Notes under the pieces: model-generated
Seen by the model: the letters and a program-made list of their open reading frames with translations, nothing else
Told to the model about the DNA's origin: nothing
Databases searched by the model: none
Program-made: the position numbers and the translations under genes
Source of the DNA: Chitinophagales bacterium
Lineage (GTDB): Bacteria > Bacteroidota > Bacteroidia > Chitinophagales > UBA10324
Assembly: GCA_013695715.1 (NCBI GenBank)
Contig: JACCZZ010000400.1
Location: 1 to 18,037 of the forward strand
DNA: 18,037 nucleotides
Reading direction: 5' to 3'
In this document: positions 7,087-14,974 of the stretch, piece after piece
Position numbering within the stretch: the first letter of the stretch is position 1
Layout: each line of letters starts with the position of its first letter

Positions 7087-7755
7087 ATGAAAACAGATAA
7101 AAATAGATCCTCATCCTCGGGTAAATCTTCACAGAAGTCTGAGAGCAAATCCCCAGCTAAGAAAACGGCTTCAAAGAAGGCAGCTCCGAAGAAATCTGCG
7201 GGGAAAAAATCTTCTGCGAAGAAAGCAGCTCCAAAGAAAGCAGCTCCAAAGAAAGCAGCTCCGAAGAAAGCAGCTCCGAAGAAAGCAGCTCCAAAGAAGG
7301 CGGCTTCAAAGAAATCTGCTCCAAAGAAGTCCGCCTCAAGATCGGTCATGGAAACTTCGGCGAAAACGGCTCCAAAAAATATAAGGAAATCTGCTTCAGG
7401 AAGAGAAGGAGTAAAAAAACCACCTACAGGTTTATCTGTTAAAAAAGTCTCCTCAGATAAAGATAAAGGTATGGTTCAACCATTGCCACCACGCCGGTCT
7501 GAACCTCCAACACCTCGTATAAGGCCTACCATACCTTTAGCAACTAATAATAAGCATGGTGAAAGGATGAATGATGACTTAAATAAAGAAGAGAGTAATG
7601 ATGAAGATATTCAACCTGTAGATGAGTCAACTAAAAATAGAATTTCTGAAGAAGATAATTCTAATGACGAGGGAAATAAAGGCGTTGAAAACAAGGATAC
7701 TGAAGAGGTAACAAACATCGAAACTCTGCCTGACGAAGAGGAAGAGGAAATTTAG
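7087..7755 (+). CDS. Histone H1-like lysine-rich protein with acidic C-terminal tail
   Basis: A 222-residue low-complexity protein. Residues 22-86 are 13 pentads ending in KK (except the last, SASRS): mostly AAPKK, with SPAKK, TASKK, SAGKK, SSAKK, AASKK and SAPKK variants. Such Ala/Pro/Lys repeats are the hallmark of bacterial H1-like DNA-compacting proteins (for example Chlamydia Hc2 and Bordetella BpH1), where lysines bind the DNA backbone. Residues 87-150 stay basic and Pro/Ser-rich. From about 160 to the end the composition turns acidic, rich in Asp, Glu and Asn, ending DEEEEEI. The two halves thus carry opposite charge. No signal peptide, membrane segment or folded domain is visible. It is followed after 28 bases by pabB and may be co-transcribed with it. 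DNA binding is inferred from composition; a ribosome- or RNA-binding role is possible. Confidence 0.75.
   Translation: MKTDKNRSSSSGKSSQKSESKSPAKKTASKKAAPKKSAGKKSSAKKAAPKKAAPKKAAPKKAAPKKAAPKKAASKKSAPKKSASRSVMETSAKTAPKNIRKSASGREGVKKPPTGLSVKKVSSDKDKGMVQPLPPRRSEPPTPRIRPTIPLATNNKHGERMNDDLNKEESNDEDIQPVDESTKNRISEEDNSNDEGNKGVENKDTEEVTNIETLPDEEEEEI
7150..7344 (+). repeat. 15-base tandem repeat encoding lysine-rich pentads
   Basis: Thirteen in-frame 15-base units lie within the histone-like gene. The core at 7225-7299 holds five near-identical copies of GCAGCTCCAAAGAAA: copies 1 and 2 are identical, copies 3 and 4 change one base (CCG for CCA), and copy 5 changes the last base. Outer units are more diverged. 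The array is likely to change copy number by slippage without breaking the frame. Confidence 0.92.
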
Positions 7756-7783
7756 TCAAAGAGCCAGAACAGAAATTACTTAT

Positions 7784-9100
7784 ATGCGGAAATCCGCAGT
7801 TTACCCTGTGGCGGATTTCTATGGCTTTAAGAAGAAACTAATTGCCTGGGCTGAAAATTTTTCATCGGCTGTATTTTTCGATCGAAATAATTATTCAGGC
7901 TTCAACGGCTCACCCCAGTGTATTCTTGCCACCGGAGAATTAAAACCTTTAGTTATTCCTAAAGGATCAACTTTTACATCTATCCAGGAATATTTTGATA
8001 GGGAACCTGACTGGCTGTTTGGATACCTGAGCTACGACGTCAGCAGGGAATTAGAACCCTCCGCATTTAAACATCGCCCAAAAAAAATTGATGGCATCCA
8101 ATTTCTGCCTGCTCATTTTTATTGTCCGCAGCATATTGTCGAAATAAAAGATGAGCACTTGCTCATCTCTTCCACCTGTAATCCTGATAAGATAATGGAA
8201 GAGATAAATAGTACCATTCTGCCAAAGAATCACATTGATTCTCCATTACAAATACAACAGCGTTTTACTAAACAAGAATATTGTGAGGCAGTAATAAAGC
8301 TAAAAGAACACATTTTAAATGGCGACCTCTATGAAATCAATTTCTGCCAGGAATTTTTTGCAGAGCACATTAAAGCAGAGACATCGAAACTGTTCATACA
8401 ACTTAATGAAATCAATCCAGCCCCATTTGCATGTTACTTGAAGCATCACCATCGCTATCTTATTTGCGCAAGCCCAGAGCGGTTCTTAAAAAAAACAGGT
8501 AAAAGAGTTTTATCTCAACCCATTAAAGGCACCATTCAACGAGATAAAAATTCAGAAAAGCATGATAAGGAACTTGCTGATCAGCTTAGAAACGATCCTA
8601 AAGAACAGTCTGAAAATGTAATGATTGTTGATCTTGTTCGCAATGATCTTGCGCGAAGCTGCGAGCCCGGCTCCGTTATAGTTGATGAACTGTTTGGCAT
8701 TTACTCATTCCCGAATGTTCACCAGATGATTTCTACGGTTTCAGGCTCATTACGTACAGATTGTAAAGCCACCGATGCATTGAAATATGCTTTTCCTATG
8801 GGATCAATGACAGGTGCACCAAAGGTAAAAGCAATGGAGCTGATTGATCAATATGAAAGGACGGATCGGGGTTTATTCTCCGGTTCTGTCGGATTTATTA
8901 CCCCTGAAGGTGACTTTGATTTTAATGTGGTGATAAGAAGCTTGTTGTATAACTCTGAAACTGGTTATCTGTCTTTCCAAACAGGTAGCGCAATAACATA
9001 TCATTCAATTCCCGAAAAAGAATATGAAGAATGCCTGCTGAAAGCAGCCCCATTAATGGAAGCACTTAACAAATTAAACATTAGCAGCTTTGATGATTAG
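7784..9100 (+). CDS. pabB: Aminodeoxychorismate synthase component I (PabB-like chorismate-binding enzyme)
   Basis: A 438-residue chorismate-binding enzyme of the TrpE/PabB/MenF group. As PabB it would convert chorismate plus ammonia to 4-amino-4-deoxychorismate, the precursor of p-aminobenzoate and folate. The catalytic half starts near residue 160 and has GDLYEINFCQEF (180-191), ASPERF (229-234), PIKGT (246-250), DLVRNDLAR (283-291), GSMTGAPK (340-347) and the C-terminal EKEYEEC (411-417). PIKGT with K248 is the PabB signature; TrpE has PIAGT. The short N-terminal domain lacks the LLES tryptophan-binding motif of TrpE, again favouring PabB. The glutamine amidotransferase partner PabA/TrpG and the lyase PabC are not in the window. 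The ATG lies 28 bases after the histone-like gene stop. TrpE is the less likely alternative. Confidence 0.88.
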   Translation: MRKSAVYPVADFYGFKKKLIAWAENFSSAVFFDRNNYSGFNGSPQCILATGELKPLVIPKGSTFTSIQEYFDREPDWLFGYLSYDVSRELEPSAFKHRPKKIDGIQFLPAHFYCPQHIVEIKDEHLLISSTCNPDKIMEEINSTILPKNHIDSPLQIQQRFTKQEYCEAVIKLKEHILNGDLYEINFCQEFFAEHIKAETSKLFIQLNEINPAPFACYLKHHHRYLICASPERFLKKTGKRVLSQPIKGTIQRDKNSEKHDKELADQLRNDPKEQSENVMIVDLVRNDLARSCEPGSVIVDELFGIYSFPNVHQMISTVSGSLRTDCKATDALKYAFPMGSMTGAPKVKAMELIDQYERTDRGLFSGSVGFITPEGDFDFNVVIRSLLYNSETGYLSFQTGSAITYHSIPEKEYEECLLKAAPLMEALNKLNISSFDD

Positions 9101-9103
9101 CTC

Positions 9104-10204
9104 TTACTGCAATCTATATATTTTCCCGGGTAGAGAATGAATAACTCTCTTAAATTCGAGATTCAGCAGTGCTGCCGCGAGATGGCTGCCGTATAAATTT
9201 GAAAGCTGGCTGAGCATATCCACATGTAAAGAATCCCTTGATCTTAAAACATCCACGATGGTTTTTTCATTTTCGGTCATTTCAATAAATATCTCTTTTT
9301 GAACCGGGGCTGCAACTTTCTTTTGCTGCCACCCCAAGAGATAAGCAACGTCATTTCCGCATTCTATTAGATTGGCTTTATTGGCTTTAATGAAATAATT
9401 ACATCCTTCCGAATATATATCCCCAACTCTTCCGGGTACGGCAAATACATCACGGTTGTAAGAATTTGCTACCTCTGCCGTAATTAATGCACCGCCCTTC
9501 ACTGCAGATTCAACAACAATGGTAGCATCAGACAAGCCTGCAACAATGCGGTTTCGCCGTGGAAAGTTTTCACGGTCAAAGGAGTCGGAGCTTTTAAATT
9601 CTGTAACTAATCCACCAAATTCAAGCATTTTAATTGCTGTGGACCTATGCTGGCCGGGGTAAATTCGGTTTAACCCATGACCCATTACCCCAATGGTAGG
9701 AAGATTAAAATTAAGCGCAGCCCTATGCGCACAAATATCTATTCCATATGCCATTCCACTCACAATGGTTGCATTGAATGGCTTCAAATCTTCTATTAGG
9801 GTCTGAGTAACCTTTTTACCATAATCTGTTGCGTGTCTTGTTCCTACAATGGCTACCATTTTACCAGCATTAAGGTTCACATTTCCTTTTGTATACAATA
9901 ACAGGGGGCTATCAATTACACTTTTTAATCTGGCGGGATAATCATCATCTAAATAAAATAATATTCTTATTTGATTTTTCTCTGCGAACTCAACCTCCTT
10001 CTCTGCGATTTCAAAATCTTTAAACTCTAGTATGCTCCGTGCTCTAACCTCGTCAATGCCAGGAATTCTTATAAGGTTATTCTTTCTTGATTTGAAGATT
10101 TGTTCTGGTCCGCCGCAGTAGCTCACAAGATTTTTTGCAAGCACATCACCAATATTAGGAATGAGAGATAAAGCAATTTTATATACCAAATCTTTGGGAT
10201 GCAT
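9104..10204 (-). CDS. dprA: DNA-processing protein DprA (Smf)
   Basis: DprA protects incoming single-stranded DNA in the cytosol during natural transformation and loads RecA onto it. The 366-residue protein has three recognisable parts. The N-terminus (about 1-65) is a SAM/helix-hairpin-helix-like segment with PNIGD and IPGIDEVRAR. The Rossmann-like core (about 75-290) contains IVGTRHATDYG, SGMAYGIDICAHRAAL (149-164), GHGLNRIYPGQH, FPRRNRIVAGLS (214-225), GALITAEVAN and VPGRVGD. The C-terminal winged helix (about 310-366) is the DML1-type domain seen in many DprA proteins. Its stop is only 3 bases from the convergent pabB stop, so the two transcripts must overlap. No other competence gene is visible. 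Many non-competent Bacteroidota also carry dprA, so transformation should not be assumed. Confidence 0.96.
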   Translation of the reverse strand: MHPKDLVYKIALSLIPNIGDVLAKNLVSYCGGPEQIFKSRKNNLIRIPGIDEVRARSILEFKDFEIAEKEVEFAEKNQIRILFYLDDDYPARLKSVIDSPLLLYTKGNVNLNAGKMVAIVGTRHATDYGKKVTQTLIEDLKPFNATIVSGMAYGIDICAHRAALNFNLPTIGVMGHGLNRIYPGQHRSTAIKMLEFGGLVTEFKSSDSFDRENFPRRNRIVAGLSDATIVVESAVKGGALITAEVANSYNRDVFAVPGRVGDIYSEGCNYFIKANKANLIECGNDVAYLLGWQQKKVAAPVQKEIFIEMTENEKTIVDVLRSRDSLHVDMLSQLSNLYGSHLAAALLNLEFKRVIHSLPGKIYRLQ

Positions 10205-10400
10205 AGCTCAGGATTGTTTGCAGCAGAGATGTTTACGACTGTGTAAAAAAATTTCAGGATGCTTGAAAAAATAAGATTTTAATTATGAAATTATAATTGA
10301 AAAATAGAGAAAAATTTATCTAACAATCTTTAATTAAGTTTCACACTTACTTCCAGTAGGTTTTAGCTAATTGCATAGCTTCGCCTCATATTGTGCTTCA

Positions 10401-13400
10401 ATGACCAAAAGGATTTTACCTGGAATTCTTACGATGATACTTCTGCAATTATATTTCGCAGGTGTTGTAGTCAGTCAAAATAAAATATATGATCCCAATG
10501 CTCCGCCGAATGACTACAGGAGTAAAAGCAATTATTTTTATTGGAAAAATCATCCACCATATGAAGGGTATTGGCAACAGGATGTATCTTATAATATTCA
10601 GGCTATAATTGATGAAAAGACTGATATTATTGATGGGAATGAAACTCTAACCTACTGGAATAATTCTCCTGATACCCTCGGCTTTGTTTACTTCCATCTA
10701 TATCAACAAGCATTCGTAAAGGGTGGCCATCTCGAAAATTTAAATCTTAACAATAACAATAAGCAAACTTTTGGAAAATATGAGGCGAAAGGATTAGGTG
10801 AGAATGTGGAATCTCTTCGCATTGGCAACACTGAACTGAAAACAGAGCTTGATTTCTCAATCTTAAAAGCATACCTGCCAAAGCCATTGCTGCCTGGAGA
10901 CTCGATCGTGTTTTCAATAAAATTCAAAACATACTTCGACACTGGGTCGCAGCGGCGGCGAATGAAAAAGTTTGATACAAACGGATTCACACATTATGAT
11001 GGAGTTCACTGGTATCCAAGAATCTGCGTGTACGACAGCAAGTTCGGGTGGGACACCGAACAACATCTCGGGAAAGAATTTTATGGCGACTTTGGAACTT
11101 TTGATGTGCATCTTACTTTCGCTTCTAACTATATTGTAGGAGCAACGGGAACATTACTGAATGAAAGTGAAGTTCTGCCTACTGAACTTCAAGCGAAACT
11201 TAATATTATCAATTTTGCCCAAAAGCCATGGGAATCGAAACCTTCTGTTATAATTCCCTATGATTCCACAGATAAAAAAACGTGGCATTTCTATGCGGAA
11301 AATGTTCATGATTTTGCCTGGACGGCAGACCCTGCTTACAGGATCGGGATAGCAACTGCAACTGTTTGGGATTCTTACCTTAATCAATACCGGAAGATTT
11401 CATGTCAATCATTTGCACAGGAGCAGCATGCTGCAGGATGGCAGGATGCCGCATTGTTCACTGCCCGGTGTATTGAAGTATACTCCCGTGATTTTGGAAT
11501 GTATTCCTGGCCCAAAATTATTGTTGCAGATGCCCGTGATGGTATGGAGTATCCGATGCTTACACTCGATGGGGGTTTCACTCCCGGCTATTATGATTTA
11601 CTTGCTCATGAAGTTGGACATATGTGGTTTTTTGGGCAGGTTGGAAATAATGAAACATATCGAGCTGCCCTTGATGAAGGTTTTACTCAATTCATAGAAT
11701 CTTATGCTTTACGCCACATAATTGGCGACACCATTCCTGAAACTCCTGTGACTGATAAATACCATAATCATTTCAATCAACCTTCATTAGTAATGGATGA
11801 AGAAGTATACGTGGGTTATCTTTCAGAAGCAGCAAAAGGAATAGATGAATCTATAAACCAGCATTCAGATGCCTTTTATGGTGCTCTCGGCCATGGTGGT
11901 GGCTACAGGCACGTATATTATAAAACTGCAACTATGCTATGGAATCTTCAGTATGTTCTTGGTGATTCACTTTTTCAGAGTGCTATGAAAAATTACTTCA
12001 ATCAATGGAAATTTTGTCATCCCTATTTTGATGACTTTAGAAGTTCTATTATTCAGTATACACATGTTGATCTTAACTGGTTTTTTGATGAATGGATGGA
12101 ATCCACAAAGACTATAGACTATGCTGTAAAATCAGTAAAACATGGTGATGGTGATGTTTATAATATCACCTTTAAAAGAAAAGGCCGAATGCAGATGCCA
12201 CTTGATTTCCGTGTTGTGGCAAAAGATAATCAAGAATATAATTTCTATATACCCAACACATGGTTTAAAAAGCAGACAGACGCCACCATCTTGCCAAAAT
12301 GGTACGGATGGGATAAGTTGCACAACTTTCATTCTGCAGAGGTAAAAATCCCGTCAGGAATAAAGGATGTCATCATCGATCCTTCGAAGCGATTGGCAGA
12401 TGTTTATATGCCCGATAATAGAAAAAAATGGAAAGCAACTCTTCATTTTGATTCAGAAATCTCCAGTATTCCTGACTGGAAAAATTATCAATTGCATTGG
12501 AGGCCTGATATCTGGTATAATGCAGTTGACGGCATTAAGGCAGGATTACATTTAGAGGGAAATTATTTTCAGATAAAAAATAAATTTTCATTGAGTGCGT
12601 GGTATAATACAACCATATTTAAAAATGGCATTCCGGATTATAATTTGGAAGACTCAGCTCTTAACCTTACATCACCAATATCATTTAATTTTTCTTATTC
12701 TTCAAATACGCATCGGTTACTAAAAAATTCCAGCGTTGATTTTTTTGCAAGATATCTAGATGGCCTAGTGGCAGGTGGAGCAAAATTTCTTTTACAAGCC
12801 AATCAGGCTAATCTTATTTCCATAGGTGTAAAATCGTTATATCGCACAAAAGAAGTAGACCTTCAGTATCTGTTATATCCTGAGCTGTGGAACGCACACT
12901 CATGGAACAATACTACGACACTTGGCTTTCAACATACTTATAAATATCTGAAAGGAAATGGAGCTATTGACCTGGTGCTTAGATCCGCTTCACTATTTAG
13001 CGATTATGAGTATGCGGATCTTACAATGACTATTGTGAACAAAAACAAATTGCGAAAGCTTGAATTCAATACACGTGTTACCGGAAGAATAGGTTCAGGT
13101 AATCCTGCACCTGAGAGCGCTTTATATCTTGCCGGTGGAAGCCCTGAAGAGATGATGGAAAATAAATTCACCCGCAGCAAAGCATTCATACCTGCGGATT
13201 GGCTGAGCTATGAGCTTGAAATAAACCACTTCCAATATGGTGGAGGTCTGAATGTAAGGGGTTATGCTGGCTACGTGGTGCCTGAAATTAACAATGAAGA
13301 CGGTGCTACGTATGAAGTTTACAAAGGGAACTCAGGTGCAGCGTTTAGTGGTGAACTGGAATTTGATAATCTCATTACCATGAAACCTAAAATCTTCCGG

Positions 13401-13664
13401 GAATGGCTGCATATTGATTCATACTTCTTTGGTGATGCAGGAACGATTGGTTATAGAAATTCAGAAAATAAATTTTTTTTATCAAACATAAAGGTTGATG
13501 CCGGTTTGGGATTTGCGCTCACCATCAAACGGTGGGGACCTTTAGAAAAAGTAAAACCACTTACGTTACGTGTTGATTTTCCATTTCTTGTTAATAATCG
13601 CACCCCTTCCACTGAGAATTATTTAGATTTTAGGTGGATTATTGGTATCGGTCGGGCATTCTGA
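10401..13664 (+). CDS. Secreted M1-family zinc metallopeptidase with C-terminal outer-membrane beta-barrel-like region
   Basis: A 1087-residue protein starting at the ATG at 10401. It begins with a signal peptide (MTKRILPG, hydrophobic stretch, likely cut after VVVSQ near residue 26). The peptidase region (about 50-665) is of the M1 aminopeptidase type: DGMEYP (380-385) stands where M1 enzymes have GAMEN, and the zinc site is H403-E404-V-G-H407 with E426 exactly 18 residues later (HExxH-X18-E). The zinc ligands and catalytic Glu are therefore intact. The region from about 680 to 1087 consists of alternating-residue strands, contains VRGY (952-955) like Omp85 barrels, and ends GIGRAF with a terminal Phe, as outer-membrane barrels do. 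The frame opens at a TTG at 10371, but those ten codons would precede the signal peptide and are unlikely. Ordinary M1 enzymes lack such a barrel. The substrate is unknown. Confidence 0.85.
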   Translation: MTKRILPGILTMILLQLYFAGVVVSQNKIYDPNAPPNDYRSKSNYFYWKNHPPYEGYWQQDVSYNIQAIIDEKTDIIDGNETLTYWNNSPDTLGFVYFHLYQQAFVKGGHLENLNLNNNNKQTFGKYEAKGLGENVESLRIGNTELKTELDFSILKAYLPKPLLPGDSIVFSIKFKTYFDTGSQRRRMKKFDTNGFTHYDGVHWYPRICVYDSKFGWDTEQHLGKEFYGDFGTFDVHLTFASNYIVGATGTLLNESEVLPTELQAKLNIINFAQKPWESKPSVIIPYDSTDKKTWHFYAENVHDFAWTADPAYRIGIATATVWDSYLNQYRKISCQSFAQEQHAAGWQDAALFTARCIEVYSRDFGMYSWPKIIVADARDGMEYPMLTLDGGFTPGYYDLLAHEVGHMWFFGQVGNNETYRAALDEGFTQFIESYALRHIIGDTIPETPVTDKYHNHFNQPSLVMDEEVYVGYLSEAAKGIDESINQHSDAFYGALGHGGGYRHVYYKTATMLWNLQYVLGDSLFQSAMKNYFNQWKFCHPYFDDFRSSIIQYTHVDLNWFFDEWMESTKTIDYAVKSVKHGDGDVYNITFKRKGRMQMPLDFRVVAKDNQEYNFYIPNTWFKKQTDATILPKWYGWDKLHNFHSAEVKIPSGIKDVIIDPSKRLADVYMPDNRKKWKATLHFDSEISSIPDWKNYQLHWRPDIWYNAVDGIKAGLHLEGNYFQIKNKFSLSAWYNTTIFKNGIPDYNLEDSALNLTSPISFNFSYSSNTHRLLKNSSVDFFARYLDGLVAGGAKFLLQANQANLISIGVKSLYRTKEVDLQYLLYPELWNAHSWNNTTTLGFQHTYKYLKGNGAIDLVLRSASLFSDYEYADLTMTIVNKNKLRKLEFNTRVTGRIGSGNPAPESALYLAGGSPEEMMENKFTRSKAFIPADWLSYELEINHFQYGGGLNVRGYAGYVVPEINNEDGATYEVYKGNSGAAFSGELEFDNLITMKPKIFREWLHIDSYFFGDAGTIGYRNSENKFFLSNIKVDAGLGFALTIKRWGPLEKVKPLTLRVDFPFLVNNRTPSTENYLDFRWIIGIGRAF

Positions 13665-13673
13665 TCAGCAGAT

Positions 13674-14288
13674 TCATACCGGAACAAATACAATATATTT
13701 TTCTACGAAAAACTCCTCTTCAAAAAAATCAGAAATAGGAATCACAATAACCTTTTTGTTTAATGATGCTATTTCATCACTTAGATTACCCCCTTTTAAA
13801 AAGATCCATCCTTTTTCCTCTTTTTTCTCCTTTAAAATCAAATGTTCAGTCCAATTACAGATGGTCTTCATGGGTGCTACAGCCCTGCTGACTATAAAAG
13901 AAGATTTTCCTTTTAATTCCTCTACCCGCGCTTTTACTGCAACACAGTTCGAAAGCCCAAGAGCTTCCTTTACCTCTTGAACCACTCTGATCTTTTTTCC
14001 AATAGAATCTACGAGTTGAAACCTCACCTCCGGAAATAGAATTGCAAGGGGTATACCTGGAAATCCCCCACCAGTTCCAACATCAAGAATACTTATGCCG
14101 GATTTAAATGCAATGAACTTTGAGATAGCCAATGAATGAAGCACATGCCTCACGCTCAAATGTTCAATGTCTTTTCTGGAAATGACATTGATGCGTTCGT
14201 TCCATGCAGCATAAACCTCTTGAAGTTGCTCAAATTTATTTTGCTGCGACAGAGATAACCCTGAAAAATATTTCAGAATAAGTTGCAC
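13674..14288 (-). CDS. rsmG: 16S rRNA (guanine-527-N7)-methyltransferase RsmG
   Basis: RsmG (GidB) methylates N7 of G527 in 16S rRNA of the small ribosomal subunit, using S-adenosylmethionine. The 204-residue length is normal. The key signature is the SAM-binding loop ILDVGTGGGFPGIPLAI (67-83). It is preceded by the family segment WNERINVISRKD (29-40) and HVLHSLA (48-54), and followed by LVDSIGKKIRVV (92-103), then VSRAVAPM (133-140) and FLKGG (163-167). It is the last gene of the minus-strand run GT2-ECF sigma-rsmG, 83 bases after the sigma gene. Its stop codon is 9 bases from the convergent metallopeptidase stop. Loss of rsmG gives low-level streptomycin resistance in several bacteria. Confidence 0.96.
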   Translation of the reverse strand: MQLILKYFSGLSLSQQNKFEQLQEVYAAWNERINVISRKDIEHLSVRHVLHSLAISKFIAFKSGISILDVGTGGGFPGIPLAILFPEVRFQLVDSIGKKIRVVQEVKEALGLSNCVAVKARVEELKGKSSFIVSRAVAPMKTICNWTEHLILKEKKEEKGWIFLKGGNLSDEIASLNKKVIVIPISDFFEEEFFVEKYIVFVPV

Positions 14289-14371
14289 GATTAGCTGGAA
14301 TGAAGCAATTAAGCAAAAGCAAAAATGGAAGGTAAAAACAAGATGTTAAAAAGAATATAAACCATCCTTCA

Positions 14372-14974
14372 TTATATCCGTTCTTTTTTAACTGAGATGA
14401 TTTGAAACAATAGATTCTTTGCCCTGAAAAGCTGAGCTTTTACAGTTCCTAAAGGCAAGCTTGTTTTTTTCGCAATTTCTTCATAAGATAACTCCTCATA
14501 ATATCTGAGTTGAATGAGAAGCCTGTACTTAGGGTTTATTTTATCAATTATTTCCTTTATTATTTTATTTCGCTGTTTTCTTATGTACCGCTCTTCGGGG
14601 TCTAAGGCTGTGCTCTGCACATCAAAACGGTGCGATTCTCCCTTATCATCTCCCTGCTCAAAAATGGAAAGCGTTTCAATCCTTTTTTTTCGGATAAAAT
14701 CTATGCAGTTATTCAGGGCAATCTTATAAAGCCAGGTGCTGAAGGCAAAATCTGGTGTATATTTAGCAAGGTTGCTGAATGCTTTGCCAAAAGCTTCTAT
14801 GGTAAGATCATTCGCATCATCTTCGTTATGGACCATTTTCAGCAGAAGAAAGAAAATTGAATCTTTATACCGGTTCATCAACTTGGCATAAGCCTTCTGA
14901 TCGCCACCCAGGGCGAACTTTACCAGATCAAGATCTTCCTGCGCACGTGGAGAAAAATTGGAATTTACTTCCAT
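14372..14974 (-). CDS. ECF-type RNA polymerase sigma factor
   Basis: A 200-residue sigma-70 family factor of the extracytoplasmic function type, containing only regions 2 and 4. Region 2 (about 34-98) includes the core-binding helix with EDDANDLTIEAFGKAF (51-66) and the -10 recognition helix FSTWLYKIALNNCIDFIRKKR (78-98). Region 4 (about 137-193) has the helix-turn-helix LSYEEIAKKTSLPLGTVKAQLFRAKNLL. The linker 99-136 is hydrophilic. Its first 10 bases overlap the end of the upstream glycosyltransferase gene (ATGGAAGTAA), so translation is probably coupled. ECF factors usually have a cognate anti-sigma gene downstream, but here the next gene is rsmG, so control must come from elsewhere. The regulon is unknown. 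Confidence 0.93.
   Translation of the reverse strand: MEVNSNFSPRAQEDLDLVKFALGGDQKAYAKLMNRYKDSIFFLLLKMVHNEDDANDLTIEAFGKAFSNLAKYTPDFAFSTWLYKIALNNCIDFIRKKRIETLSIFEQGDDKGESHRFDVQSTALDPEERYIRKQRNKIIKEIIDKINPKYRLLIQLRYYEELSYEEIAKKTSLPLGTVKAQLFRAKNLLFQIISVKKERI

Noticed and set aside
7059..7349. Open frame on the minus strand opposite the histone-like repeat, coding for repeated FFGAA units.
   Set aside because: It is the mirror of the 15-base repeat: the reverse complement of a Lys/Ala/Pro repeat gives Phe/Gly/Ala. Codon pattern and the tail of the plus-strand gene fit the plus strand.
7784..9100. TrpE (anthranilate synthase) instead of PabB.
   Set aside because: PIKGT rather than PIAGT, no LLES feedback motif, and no trp genes nearby.
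10281..10299. AATTAT...ATAATT inverted repeat before the metallopeptidase as an operator.
   Set aside because: Six-base A/T-only repeats are expected by chance in this AT-rich intergenic region.
10371..10400. TTG start ten codons before the metallopeptidase ATG.
   Set aside because: The ATG at 10401 begins a clean signal peptide; the extra residues would sit in front of it without benefit.
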